The notes: a model not told the origin generated them from the letters alone. A stretch of 25,523 bases of DNA from Kiritimatiellia bacterium (GCA_007125875.1 SLCI01000078.1:1-25523), one strand, 5' to 3'; counted from the stretch's first letter, positions 15,794 through 24,141 are shown. A program made the numbers and translations.

Positions 15794-18030
15794 CGTCATC
15801 TGCGACACCCGGCTCAATCGCCCGCGTGATTGTCGAAATCGCGCTGGATAGAGAATTCGATTACAGCATCCCGACCGCCTTGCAAGGGGCGGTACAGATC
15901 GGCTCGCAGGTGATTGTGCCTTTTGGCCCGCGCAAAATCACCGGCTATGTCGTGGGGCTACCGGAAAGTTCGCCCCACGAGAAGCTGAAACCAATTCAAC
16001 GGATCGTTGGCGACCAACCACTGATCACCGAGAGCATTGTCAAACTGGCGCGGTGGATGGCCGCTTACTATGTGTGTCCCTTGGAGCAGGCTGTCCGTAC
16101 GGTGCTGCCCAGCGTGGTGCGACGCACGAGTCGAAAGTTTAAGCAGGTCCTGCATGTGTCCGTGATTGTGCCGCTACCGTTACCGGAAACGGAATGGGCG
16201 ACGCTCAAGAAGCGGGCCCCGAAACAAGCCCGCGTGATGGAATTCCTCGCGCGAGAGCCCTTTATTACGCTGCCGCGCCTCGTGCAGGAAAGCGGTGAAA
16301 GTGCGGCCGTAGTAAGGGCGTTGGTTAAGAAAGGTTGGCTAAAGCTGGAGCCTTTGGCTGTAGATCGTAATCCGTTTGAGCGCTACGAAGTGGTGCCGAC
16401 CGAACCGCTTACGTTGATGCCCCAACAACAGGCTGCGCTAGACCAGATCCTGCATTCGATTGAGACGCTCGATCCGGCCGTAACCTTACTCTTTGGCGTA
16501 ACCGGCAGCGGTAAGACCGAGGTCTATTTGCAGGCGCTACAAGCCGTGCTCGATGCGGGGCAGGGGGCGATTGTGTTGGTGCCCGAGATTGCGTTGACGC
16601 CGCAGACCGTGGAGCGTTTTCGAGCCCGTTTCGGTGATGTAGTCGCTGTGTTGCATAGTCATCTGTCGGGTGGCGAACGCCATGACGAGTGGCATCGAAT
16701 TCGAGACGGGCGCGCGCGCATTGCAATTGGAGCGCGCTCCGCCCTGTTCGCCCCGATCGAGAAATTGGGGTTAATCGTGGTGGATGAGGAGCATGAGCAG
16801 AGCTACAAGCAGGAAGAGGCGCCACGATACAATGCGCGAGACGTTGCGGTTGTGCGCGGTCGAATGGAGAACTGTGCTGTCGTGCTTGGATCGGCGACGC
16901 CCGGGTTGGAGTCGGTTCATAATACCCACTGCAAGAAGTATGCCTTGGCGCATATGCCGGCTCGCGTTGATCATCGCAAAATGCCGGTGATACGCGTGGT
17001 GGATATGCGCTTGGAGATGGAACGGGAAGGAAAACTCAATGTGCTTTCGCGCGAACTGATGGAAGGGATCCATGATCGTTTGGCACGCGGCGAGCAGACA
17101 ATCCTATTCCTTAATCGGCGGGGTTACTCCTCTTCATTGATGTGTCCTAAGTGCGGGTACGTGGCTGAGTGCAGTCAGTGCAGCATCAGTATGACGTATC
17201 ATAAGACTACGCATGACCTGCGTTGTCATCTATGTGGGGCGGTTGAGCGTGTGCCTCCTCGCTGCCCCAATGCCGAATGCCAGGACCCTGATTTTCGCTA
17301 TGGCGGTCTCGGCACGCAGCGCGTCGAGAATGTTGTGTCGACCCTGTTTAGCAAAGCGCGGGTAAAGCGTATGGACGCGGATACAACCACGCGCAAAGAA
17401 GCCTATAGCGAATTGCTGGGGGCCTTTCGGGCCGGTGAAATAGATATCCTGTTGGGGACACAGATGATCGCGAAGGGCTTGGACTTCCCTAACGTGACGC
17501 TCGTCGGTGTCATCAATGCCGATATTGCGTTGCATATGCCGGACTTTCGAGCGGGGGAACGCACATTCCAGCTACTGACGCAAGTAGCGGGTCGCGCTGG
17601 ACGGGGTGATGTGGAGGGCGAGGTGATCGTCCAAACGTTCACGCCCTTTCATCCCGCGATTCAGGCGGCAAGAGAGCTGGATTATGAGCGCTTCTTTGAT
17701 CAAGAAATTGAATATCGCCGCGAACTGAAGTATCCACCCTTTGCTCACCTGATCAGTTTAACCGTACGCGGCCCGGATGAGCAGAAGGTGCAGCATGCTT
17801 GTGACCGAATTCTCGCGGCATTGAAACCTCGCTTGGACCAGCACGTAATCTGTGGCGAGACTGCGCCGGCCCCCATTGCCCGGGTCAAGGGCGATTATCG
17901 TTATCAATTGATGTTCCGCACACCCCGCGTGCGAAAGGTGACAGATCCGTTGCGGCACGTCCTGAACGAGTATAAATGGCCGCGTGGCATCCGTTATGCG
18001 CTGGATGTCGACGCGTTATCCTTGCTTTAG
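15790..18030 (+). CDS. priA: Primosomal replication restart helicase PriA
   Basis: 3'-5' superfamily 2 helicase that recognises stalled or repaired forks and starts reloading of the replicative helicase. 746 residues. N-terminal 3'BD-type DNA-binding domain (IVEIALDREFDYSIP, VPFGPRKITGYVV), winged-helix region to about 200, Walker A VTGSGKTEVYL with Lys242, DEEH box at 332-335, GSATPGLES. An inserted zinc domain has eight Cys: 452, 455, 461, 464, 479, 482, 492, 497. Helicase motifs V-VI follow (GTQMIAKGLDFPNVTLVG, QVAGRAGRG). The last Cys pair is spaced C-x4-C instead of the common C-x2-C, which still allows two zinc sites. The start is GTG, overlapping the yjbQ stop by GTGA. Confidence 0.96.
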   Translation: MTSSATPGSIARVIVEIALDREFDYSIPTALQGAVQIGSQVIVPFGPRKITGYVVGLPESSPHEKLKPIQRIVGDQPLITESIVKLARWMAAYYVCPLEQAVRTVLPSVVRRTSRKFKQVLHVSVIVPLPLPETEWATLKKRAPKQARVMEFLAREPFITLPRLVQESGESAAVVRALVKKGWLKLEPLAVDRNPFERYEVVPTEPLTLMPQQQAALDQILHSIETLDPAVTLLFGVTGSGKTEVYLQALQAVLDAGQGAIVLVPEIALTPQTVERFRARFGDVVAVLHSHLSGGERHDEWHRIRDGRARIAIGARSALFAPIEKLGLIVVDEEHEQSYKQEEAPRYNARDVAVVRGRMENCAVVLGSATPGLESVHNTHCKKYALAHMPARVDHRKMPVIRVVDMRLEMEREGKLNVLSRELMEGIHDRLARGEQTILFLNRRGYSSSLMCPKCGYVAECSQCSISMTYHKTTHDLRCHLCGAVERVPPRCPNAECQDPDFRYGGLGTQRVENVVSTLFSKARVKRMDADTTTRKEAYSELLGAFRAGEIDILLGTQMIAKGLDFPNVTLVGVINADIALHMPDFRAGERTFQLLTQVAGRAGRGDVEGEVIVQTFTPFHPAIQAARELDYERFFDQEIEYRRELKYPPFAHLISLTVRGPDEQKVQHACDRILAALKPRLDQHVICGETAPAPIARVKGDYRYQLMFRTPRVRKVTDPLRHVLNEYKWPRGIRYALDVDALSLL

Positions 18031-18048
18031 ATCCGTTTGACTTAAAAC

Positions 18049-18121
18049 GTAGCCGCGTCCATTAGGACATGGATTTCTGCTCACTCGGTAAGATCGTCCA
18101 CCGTCTAACGACGGCGGCTAC
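18049..18121. repeat. GTAG-type REP pair (BIME-like), family C copy 2
   Basis: GTAG at 18049-18052 is followed by a hairpin of CCGCGTCC (18053-18060), loop ATTA, GGACATGG (18065-18072), imperfect with one mismatch. The inverted right unit is CCACCGTC (18098-18105), loop TAAC, GACGGCGG (18110-18117), CTAC (18118-18121), the same as in copy 1. The two units are about 23 bases apart with no inserted repeat. It fills the gap between the converging priA and ribF genes. Confidence 0.78.
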
Positions 18122-18139
18122 GAGATCATTCTATATGCG

Positions 18140-19072
18140 TTAAGCACAGACTGACCGGGCCGATTCGACATCGCGCGCGATTTGCGCCCGCAATTCTTCG
18201 TGGTTCGTGAAGAATTGGTCCCCGCGAATATATTGCACAAAGAAAACTTCGATTTCTTGATCATACAAATCGATCGAGACATCGAAGAGATGTACTTCGA
18301 GCAAATGATAGGAATGTTCACCTTGCGCGGTGGGGCGCAAACCAAGATAGGCGGCACCGTTGTGGCGTTCACCTTCGTACATGGCGTAGACTGCGTACAC
18401 GCCGATGGGCGGACGTGACTCATCCTGCAAACGAATATTTGCTGTCGGGAAACCCAACTCTCGCCCGTACTGTTTTCCGGTCGTGACATTGCCCAGCAGG
18501 CTGAACGGACGCTTGAGCATGGCCTCTACGGAGGTGAAGTCACCAGCCTCCACCGCTTCGCGAATGCGGGTGCTGGATACAAGCTCATCTTGCCACGGCA
18601 CAGGCTCCGGTATGTGGACGGAAAAGTTGCGGGTGGTAGCCAACGCACGCAAGGTATCGATGTCGCCGCTGGCGCGGTGCCCAAATCGCCAATTCATGCC
18701 CACGATGACCGTATCTAAGTGGGGCAGGGCACCACAAAGCGCATCGCAAAATTCGGTCGGTGAAAGTTCAGCCAGCTCGGTATTGAACGGGTGAACAATG
18801 ACGCCGTCCAGATGATGGTTTTCGAGTAGACGAAGTTTGTGTCGGGTAGAGGTGAGTAGGGGCGGTGCCTCTTTCGGGCGTAAAATCCGTGATGGGTGCG
18901 GATCAAAGGTCAAAAGCCACGCCACACCATCGATTTCGCGCGCTCTTTCCACGGCATTGCGGAGCAATGTTTGATGACCAATATGGATGCCGTCAAATGC
19001 GCCAATTACCAAAACGAGCGGCTTCTCGCAGTCGCGCTGATGATAAGCTTCCCAGTGATTGAGTACTTGCAT
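18140..19072 (-). CDS. ribF: Bifunctional riboflavin kinase / FAD synthetase
   Basis: Converts riboflavin to FMN and then FAD. 310 residues. The N-terminal FAD synthetase domain has the nucleotidyltransferase motif GAFDGIHIGH at 24-33 and the VSSTRIREAVEAGDF segment. The C-terminal riboflavin kinase domain has GRELGFPTANI with the Thr and Asn that bind Mg-ATP, GVYAVY, and a family-typical end. Both activities should be intact. The start at 19072 lies 6 bases after the truB stop, so it is the last gene of the nusA operon, a common bacterial arrangement. Its stop faces the priA stop, with a REP-like pair between. Confidence 0.96.
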   Translation of the reverse strand: MQVLNHWEAYHQRDCEKPLVLVIGAFDGIHIGHQTLLRNAVERAREIDGVAWLLTFDPHPSRILRPKEAPPLLTSTRHKLRLLENHHLDGVIVHPFNTELAELSPTEFCDALCGALPHLDTVIVGMNWRFGHRASGDIDTLRALATTRNFSVHIPEPVPWQDELVSSTRIREAVEAGDFTSVEAMLKRPFSLLGNVTTGKQYGRELGFPTANIRLQDESRPPIGVYAVYAMYEGERHNGAAYLGLRPTAQGEHSYHLLEVHLFDVSIDLYDQEIEVFFVQYIRGDQFFTNHEELRAQIARDVESARSVCA

Positions 19073-19078
19073 ATCTCG

Positions 19079-19858
19079 TTACTCGGCTGTAAATGCGTAA
19101 ATCGGCACAACCTTCTCGCCCAACGCCTCTACGCTACCCGTTAATAGATCATCGAGCGAGGTGGCGTGATCCACATGTAGATTACCAATCGCGGTCCGTC
19201 GCAACGACACCAGATGTGCGCCACAGCCGAGGGATTCACCGATGTCATGACACAGCGTGCGGACATAGGTGCCTTTGGTGCACTTGAGTGCGAACGTGGC
19301 ATCGGGATTCTTGTAATCGAGCAGATCGAAGCGGTACACGTGAATCAAACGTGGTTCCCGTTCGACGATTTGTCCTTTGCGCGCCAACTTATATAGTGGC
19401 ACGCCATTCTTCTTAATCGCAGATACCATCGGCGGCGTTTGCATTTGATCCCCGCGCCGCTGAGCCATTGCGTCTAAAACCTGCTCACGCGTAATGGCGG
19501 ATGCATCTTTTTCCTCAAGCACTTCGCCGTCTGCGTCCTGCGAGTCCGTTACGGCCCCCAAGCGCATAATACCTTCGTATTCTTTGTCGGTGCCCATGAT
19601 ATGTTGGGACAGCTTGGTACCTTTGCCCAGCAAGAGAATGAGCAATCCGGTCGCCATCGGATCGAGCGTGCCACCGTGTCCAACTTTGCGTAGCCGAAAG
19701 TGGTAGCGGAGCTTGTCCACTACGTCGTGCGATGTCATGCCGCTCGGTTTATCGACCAGCAGTATGCCGTCATACGGGTCAGTGCGATGTTGGCGTCGAC
19801 GGCCCTGTCTCGTCTGTGTCGGATTCTGGATCGGTTGGTTCGTCGGTTGTTGTGCCAT
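19079..19858 (-). CDS. truB: tRNA pseudouridine(55) synthase TruB
   Basis: Makes pseudouridine 55 in the T-loop of tRNAs. 259 residues. Catalytic motif GGTLDPMATG with Asp66, preceded by GILLVDKPSGMTSHDVV; later MQTPPMVSAIKKNGVPLYKLAR, the CTKGTYVRTLCHDIG motif, and a short C-terminal part without an obvious full PUA domain. An N-terminal extension of about 27 residues is basic and Gln/Pro/Thr-rich. No ATG, GTG or TTG codon occurs between Met1 and the conserved core, so translation must begin at 19858 or further upstream. This makes the gene overlap rbfA by at least 80 bases. Assignment is firm. Confidence 0.95.
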   Translation of the reverse strand: MAQQPTNQPIQNPTQTRQGRRRQHRTDPYDGILLVDKPSGMTSHDVVDKLRYHFRLRKVGHGGTLDPMATGLLILLLGKGTKLSQHIMGTDKEYEGIMRLGAVTDSQDADGEVLEEKDASAITREQVLDAMAQRRGDQMQTPPMVSAIKKNGVPLYKLARKGQIVEREPRLIHVYRFDLLDYKNPDATFALKCTKGTYVRTLCHDIGESLGCGAHLVSLRRTAIGNLHVDHATSLDDLLTGSVEALGEKVVPIYAFTAE

Positions 19859-20207
19859 ATTGCTCTTCCAGTTCAGAAATCAAATTCAAGACGCGATCGC
19901 CTTTTTCAAGTGACTTATCCAACTCGAACTCCAGATGCGGAGTGTACTTGATATGCAGTGTCTGATTAATGTGTTTCTGTATCGCCAAGCGATGACTTGT
20001 GATCGTATCCAGCATGTCCTTTCGCTCAAATTCGTGATCACGAATGGAGACAAACACACGGGCATGCCGCAAGTTGGGCGCGGTGACCACATGCGTGATT
20101 GTGACTGCGGACATATCAAAACCGCCTTCATTAATGAGGCGATACAGATAAGCCGCAATTTCACGGCGCAGCAGTTCGTTGACTCGTTTGATTCGTTGAC
20201 TTGGCAT
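19779..20207 (-). CDS. rbfA: 30S ribosome-binding factor RbfA
   Basis: Binds the 30S subunit late in its maturation, near the 16S rRNA 5' helix. 142 residues. The KH-like core runs from RIKRVNELLRREIAAYL (5 onward) through TITHVVTAPNLRHARVFVSI to HIKYTPHLEFELDKSLEKGDRVLNLI. The core is of normal length. A C-terminal tail of about 28 residues, rich in Thr, Asp, Pro, Ser and Glu, is extra, and its codons overlap the start of truB in another frame. The ATG at 20207 has only a weak upstream AAGAAG. The 82-base gap after infB has no room for a ylxP (DUF503) gene, which lies here in some bacteria. Confidence 0.93.
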   Translation of the reverse strand: MPSQRIKRVNELLRREIAAYLYRLINEGGFDMSAVTITHVVTAPNLRHARVFVSIRDHEFERKDMLDTITSHRLAIQKHINQTLHIKYTPHLEFELDKSLEKGDRVLNLISELEEQYGTTTDEPTDPESDTDETGPSTPTSH

Positions 20208-20289
20208 GCTTCTTTTCGATTAAGGGTGTAACGCGATCACCGATCGCATAGGCGCCGACGAACATCCCCCGTACGTTGAGCGCCTCGGC

Positions 20290-22350
20290 TTACAGCTCTT
20301 GAGCGACTTGCTGGACTTCGTAGAACTCGATCACGTCGCCTGCTTCGTAGTCACTATGCTTGTCGAGGCGAATACCACATTCCTGACCCTCACGCACTTC
20401 TGCGGCGTCGTTCTGGAATCGTTTGAGTGACGAGATCGTGCCTTGATAGACGATGTCGCCTTCGCGCTTCAGCCGCGCCCGGGACTTGGACGTCACCCGG
20501 CCACTGACCATCATGCATCCCGCAATTCGACCCGTCTTGCCGATGTCGAAGGTTTGGCGGACCTCGGCTTTGCCGATCACCGTTTCTTTCGCCATGGGCT
20601 TCAACAACCCGGTCATTGCTTGGCGGATATCGTCAACCATTTCGTAAATAATGCTGTAGAGCCGGATTTCAACGCCCTCGCGTTTAGCAGCCCGATTGGC
20701 GCCTGATTCCGCCGCAACATTGAAGCCCAGCGCAATGGCATTCGAGGCGCTGGCGAGAATGACATCGTTCTCGGTAATATTGCCGACGCCGGTAAGAATG
20801 AATTTGAGCTCAACCTTTTCGCTCTTGATTTCAGAAAGGGAATGAATGATCGCTTCGAGCGATCCTTGCACATCCGCCTTCACAATCACGTTCAGCTCTT
20901 TCTTTTCGGTTGCGTCCGTGACACGCAATAAATCATCCAGCGTGGTCGGGCGTGGCGCAGATTGTTCCAGTTTTTCGGTGCGCTGATTTTGGACACGTTC
21001 CTCTGCGATCGCGCGCGCTTGGCGATCATTCGCAACAGTAACAAATTCGGCCCCGGCGTCCGGTACATTATTCAAGCCAAGACACTTAACGGCCATGGAC
21101 GGACCCGCCGTACGTACTTTCTTGCCGGTATCGCTGATCAACGCTTTAATACGGCCATAATATGGGCCGCATACCATCGAATCTCCGACCTTGAGGGTAC
21201 CCCGTTTGACCAGGACATTGGCTGTTGGACCCATGCCCGGTTCCAGCCGCGCTTCGACCACGAATCCTTGCGCCGGTCCCTTGGTGACGGCTTTCAACTC
21301 CATGACTTCAGCTTGAAGCAAGAGCATCTCCAAAAGGTTATCAATGCCTTCGCCCGTCGCCGCACTGACTGGACAGACAATCGTCTGGCCGCCCCAATCC
21401 TCGGGTGCTAGCTCAATCTGCTGTAGCTGTTGCTTCACGCGGTCGACATTCGCGGAGACCAAATCCATCTTGTTGATCGCCACCATGATGGTGACGCCGG
21501 CAGCGCGCGCGTGCTGAATGGCTTCTCGCGTTTGCGGCATAATGCCATCATCCGCCGCCACGATGATGACGGCGATATCCGTTAAATTCGCGCCGCGCGC
21601 CCGCATAGCTGTGAAGGCGGCATGGCCGGGTGTGTCAATGAAAGTAATCTGGTTGTCGTTGTAGGTGACCGTGTAGGCACCAATATGCTGTGTGATGCCG
21701 CCATGCTCCGAGTCGACCACGTGAGCCTGCCGGATTTTGTCCAGCAAACTGGTTTTGCCGTGATCTACATGACCCAGGAACGTGACCACCGGTGGTCGCG
21801 ACAACAAGTCATCCTCGACGGGCTCTTGCTCGCGCAATTCAACTTCAGGTTCAGGTGGCGGGGGAGGAGGCGGTGGGGGCGCTTTTTTCTTTTCTTGTTC
21901 GACCACGCCGCCAAACTTCTCGGCAATCTCTTTGGCGATCTTGAAATCGAGCTTTTCGTTGATCGAAGCAAAAATGTTTTTCGACATCAATTGTGCGATC
22001 AGCTGATTCGGTTTTACGCCCAAATATTCAGCTAGCTCCTTGACCACAATGAAGTTCTTAATGATCAGCGGCTCTTTTTCCGCAGGCTCTTCCTCGGCCG
22101 GCTCCTCTACGGGCTCAGGCTGTTCCTCTTCAGCAGGTGTAGCCACTTCCTCCTCAACCACGGGTTCAGGCTCGGGGGGCGGCTGCGTTGCTGCACGAAC
22201 TTCCTCTTCGTAGATCGCGGTCACCTCTTCGGCTTGTTCGGGGGTAACTGCGTTAGACGCAGTTTTGACCTCGACGCCGATACGGCTCAGGTGCTCGATC
22301 AGGTCTTTGTTGGTTGTGCCAAGTTTTTTCGCTAATTCATGAACTCTCAT
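20290..22350 (-). CDS. infB: Translation initiation factor IF-2
   Basis: GTPase that brings fMet-tRNA to the 30S subunit and promotes subunit joining. 686 residues, on the short side. Two IF2_N-type modules are seen (VHELAKKLGTTNKDLIEHL at the start and VKELAEYLGVKPNQLIAQL near 105), with a Pro/Glu-rich linker between. A run of nine prolines (158-166) precedes the G domain: G1 GHVDHGKT at 193-200, GGITQHIGAY, G3 DTPGHAAF, G4 NKMD. Domains II-IV follow, ending in the fMet-tRNA-binding C2 region (GRVTSKSRARLKREG, CGIRLDKHSDYEAGDVIE). The start overlaps the nusA stop as ATGA, so it is coupled to nusA. Function is certain; the Pro run is discussed in the findings. Confidence 0.97.
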   Translation of the reverse strand: MRVHELAKKLGTTNKDLIEHLSRIGVEVKTASNAVTPEQAEEVTAIYEEEVRAATQPPPEPEPVVEEEVATPAEEEQPEPVEEPAEEEPAEKEPLIIKNFIVVKELAEYLGVKPNQLIAQLMSKNIFASINEKLDFKIAKEIAEKFGGVVEQEKKKAPPPPPPPPPEPEVELREQEPVEDDLLSRPPVVTFLGHVDHGKTSLLDKIRQAHVVDSEHGGITQHIGAYTVTYNDNQITFIDTPGHAAFTAMRARGANLTDIAVIIVAADDGIMPQTREAIQHARAAGVTIMVAINKMDLVSANVDRVKQQLQQIELAPEDWGGQTIVCPVSAATGEGIDNLLEMLLLQAEVMELKAVTKGPAQGFVVEARLEPGMGPTANVLVKRGTLKVGDSMVCGPYYGRIKALISDTGKKVRTAGPSMAVKCLGLNNVPDAGAEFVTVANDRQARAIAEERVQNQRTEKLEQSAPRPTTLDDLLRVTDATEKKELNVIVKADVQGSLEAIIHSLSEIKSEKVELKFILTGVGNITENDVILASASNAIALGFNVAAESGANRAAKREGVEIRLYSIIYEMVDDIRQAMTGLLKPMAKETVIGKAEVRQTFDIGKTGRIAGCMMVSGRVTSKSRARLKREGDIVYQGTISSLKRFQNDAAEVREGQECGIRLDKHSDYEAGDVIEFYEVQQVAQEL

Positions 22351-23612
22351 GCATCCACATCGCCATTCTGTTGTTCGTAATGTGCTTCAACCGCTGCTCG
22401 AATCGCTTGGGCGGTTTCTGAGTCAAAGCCTTCAATATCTTCCAAATCTTCCTGTTCCGAAGCCAAAACCAATTCAGCGCTCAGGAAGCCGCCCGAAACG
22501 AGTGCACTGGCTTGCTCGGAGGTAATCCCATCAATTTTCGCCAAAGCCTCAACGGCTTCCGCAAACTTCTCTTCAAAGGTCTTGGAGCCTTCGTCCTTCT
22601 CAATATTGATCTTCCAGCCCGTTAACTTATTGGTTAGCCGGGCATTTTGGCCTTTTTTGCCAATCGCCAGCGATAGTTGGTCGGGATCAACAGTCACGGT
22701 CACCGCATGCAGATCCTCGTCAATATCAATCGCGGACAACCGTGCGGGAGCCAGCGAGTTGGTGACAAACGTTTTGATGTCCTCGTTCCAGCGCACAATA
22801 TCGATCTTTTCACCGGACAATTCGCGCACGATATTCTTAACGCGAATACCCTTCATGCCGACGCACGCGCCAACTGGATCGACCTTTTCGTCCCGGGAAA
22901 CCACCGCGATCTTGCTGCGGAAACCGGCTTCGCGTGCGATGCCTTTGATTTCTACCGTGCCGTCTGCGATCTCGGACACTTCCAATTCGAATAACCGCCG
23001 AACAAATTCTGGATGCGTACGGGAAAGAACGATCTCGGGGCCGCCATGCTCATTATCGACCCGCACCACGAAGGCGCGAATCCGATCGCCGGGCTGATAT
23101 TCCTCAGTCGGCACCCGCTCCCGCGAAGGCATAATGGCTTCGGCGCGACCCAAATCGATCACGACGTCGTTACGATCAAATCGGCGCACGGAGCCGGAAA
23201 CGATGTCGCCGGCGCGATCCTTGTATTCGTCGAATACGCGCTCTTTTTCGGCCTGCCGGATCTTTTGCATGATGGCTTGTTTCGCTACTTGCGCAGCGAT
23301 CCGACCAAGCTTTTGGGGCGGGATGGGCACATCCACAAATTCTCCGACTTGGGCATCGTCCTTAAAACGGCGCGCCTCACGCACGGAAAGTTGTTCGGCA
23401 GGCGACGTAACACGTTCGACCACAATAGTTTGAACAGATGCCTCGATGTCGAAGGTCTTTCGATCGATGGCCACCTTGAGCTCGCGCATCGGGCCCATAC
23501 TTTTCTTGGCAGCGCTGAGCAGGGCAGACTCGATCGCTTGGATAACGGTTTCCCGTTCAATCCCGCGCTCTTTTTCCATATGCTCGACAACAGACTGTAA
23601 TTCAATATTCAT
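22347..23612 (-). CDS. nusA: Transcription termination/antitermination factor NusA
   Basis: RNA-polymerase-associated factor for pausing, termination and antitermination. 421 residues. N-terminal polymerase-binding domain (1 to about 125, with ERGIERETVIQAIESALLSAAKK), S1 domain (from about 135, GDIVSGSVRRFDRNDVVIDLG), KH1 (VGMKGIRVKNI) and KH2 (IGKKGQNARL), then one helix-hairpin-helix-like C-terminal repeat of about 65 residues (IDGITSEQASALVSGGF, DIEGFDSETAQAIRAA), fewer than E. coli's two. The start at 23612 is supported by GAGGTG, 5 bases upstream. It is the first gene of the operon; rimP, its usual upstream neighbour, is missing. A hairpin with a T-run lies 41 bases upstream. Confidence 0.97.
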   Translation of the reverse strand: MNIELQSVVEHMEKERGIERETVIQAIESALLSAAKKSMGPMRELKVAIDRKTFDIEASVQTIVVERVTSPAEQLSVREARRFKDDAQVGEFVDVPIPPQKLGRIAAQVAKQAIMQKIRQAEKERVFDEYKDRAGDIVSGSVRRFDRNDVVIDLGRAEAIMPSRERVPTEEYQPGDRIRAFVVRVDNEHGGPEIVLSRTHPEFVRRLFELEVSEIADGTVEIKGIAREAGFRSKIAVVSRDEKVDPVGACVGMKGIRVKNIVRELSGEKIDIVRWNEDIKTFVTNSLAPARLSAIDIDEDLHAVTVTVDPDQLSLAIGKKGQNARLTNKLTGWKINIEKDEGSKTFEEKFAEAVEALAKIDGITSEQASALVSGGFLSAELVLASEQEDLEDIEGFDSETAQAIRAAVEAHYEQQNGDVDA

Positions 23613-23653
23613 CTCGCCACCTCAATAAAGCGTGCTCCGCGCCATGTCCCTAC

Positions 23654-23678
23654 AAAAAAGAGTGGGTAGAACCCACTC
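23654..23678 (-). terminator. Intrinsic terminator or attenuator ahead of nusA
   Basis: On the minus strand an 8-bp perfect stem, GAGTGGGT / ACCCACTC (23678-23660, 3-base loop), is followed at once by six T (23659-23654). It lies 43 bases after the VanZ gene stop and 41 bases before nusA. It can end the flavoprotein-VanZ transcript. Because so little room is left for a nusA promoter after it, it may instead sit in the nusA leader as an attenuator, like the leader hairpins known upstream of rimP-nusA in other bacteria. Confidence 0.75.
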
Positions 23679-23721
23679 CCGAACAGCGGACTAACAAATT
23701 TAGCAGCGACAGAATAGTGTT

Positions 23722-24126
23722 CTAACGGGGCCTGGTCAAGGGCGTTCTCGTTGTTTTTCGCAGTAGAAAGAGAACGGTTGCAGCACCTATGGCATTGGCA
23801 AGAACGTCGGCCCAGTTGCCGTCCCGATGAGGCAGGGAGCTCTGCAGATATTCCATCCAGCCACCGTAAAGCGTGGCGAGCGAAAAGCTCAGTAAAGCAG
23901 CAACAAAGACGGATTGACGCAAACTAAGCCGCAATGGGATCAATAAAAGCCATGCCATTGCGCCAAAAAGTACCATATGCACAAGTTTATCAAGGTGGGG
24001 AAACATCCAGCCCGCCGGTTCGACATCGACTTCCATCGTCAGCAGGACGTAAATCGCACTGCCCCAGATAAGCGGGAAAATCCACAGGAAATGCGCCCAA
24101 CGCTGGATGATGGCCATGATGCTCAT
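23722..24126 (-). CDS. VanZ-like family membrane protein
   Basis: 134-residue small membrane protein with about four membrane helices (near 13-31, 48-65, 72-90 and 103-121). It carries the VanZ-family pattern: Asp46-Lys47, His50, then Glu92, Gln95, Arg101, Asp107, Asn111 and Gly114. VanZ itself gives low-level teicoplanin resistance, but most family members have no known role and no resistance genes are near, so none is claimed. The start is ATG 24126 or 24117; neither has a clear Shine-Dalgarno. It follows the flavoprotein gene after 15 bases, so the two probably share a transcript. Confidence 0.85.
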   Translation of the reverse strand: MSIMAIIQRWAHFLWIFPLIWGSAIYVLLTMEVDVEPAGWMFPHLDKLVHMVLFGAMAWLLLIPLRLSLRQSVFVAALLSFSLATLYGGWMEYLQSSLPHRDGNWADVLANAIGAATVLFLLRKTTRTPLTRPR

Positions 24127-24141
24127 GAGGGATTAGCTGGA

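Noticed and set aside
20233..20247. Small palindrome GCGATC-ACC-GATCGC in the infB-rbfA gap
   Set aside because: A 6-bp stem with no T-run; too short to call a terminator or operator, and CGATCG-like words are common in this DNA.
20161..20265. A 34-codon minus-strand frame in the infB-rbfA gap, beginning MFVG after a G-run
   Set aside because: The MFVG start faintly recalls DUF503 (YlxP), which sits here in some bacteria, but no further similarity is visible and it runs into rbfA in another frame. At most a remnant.
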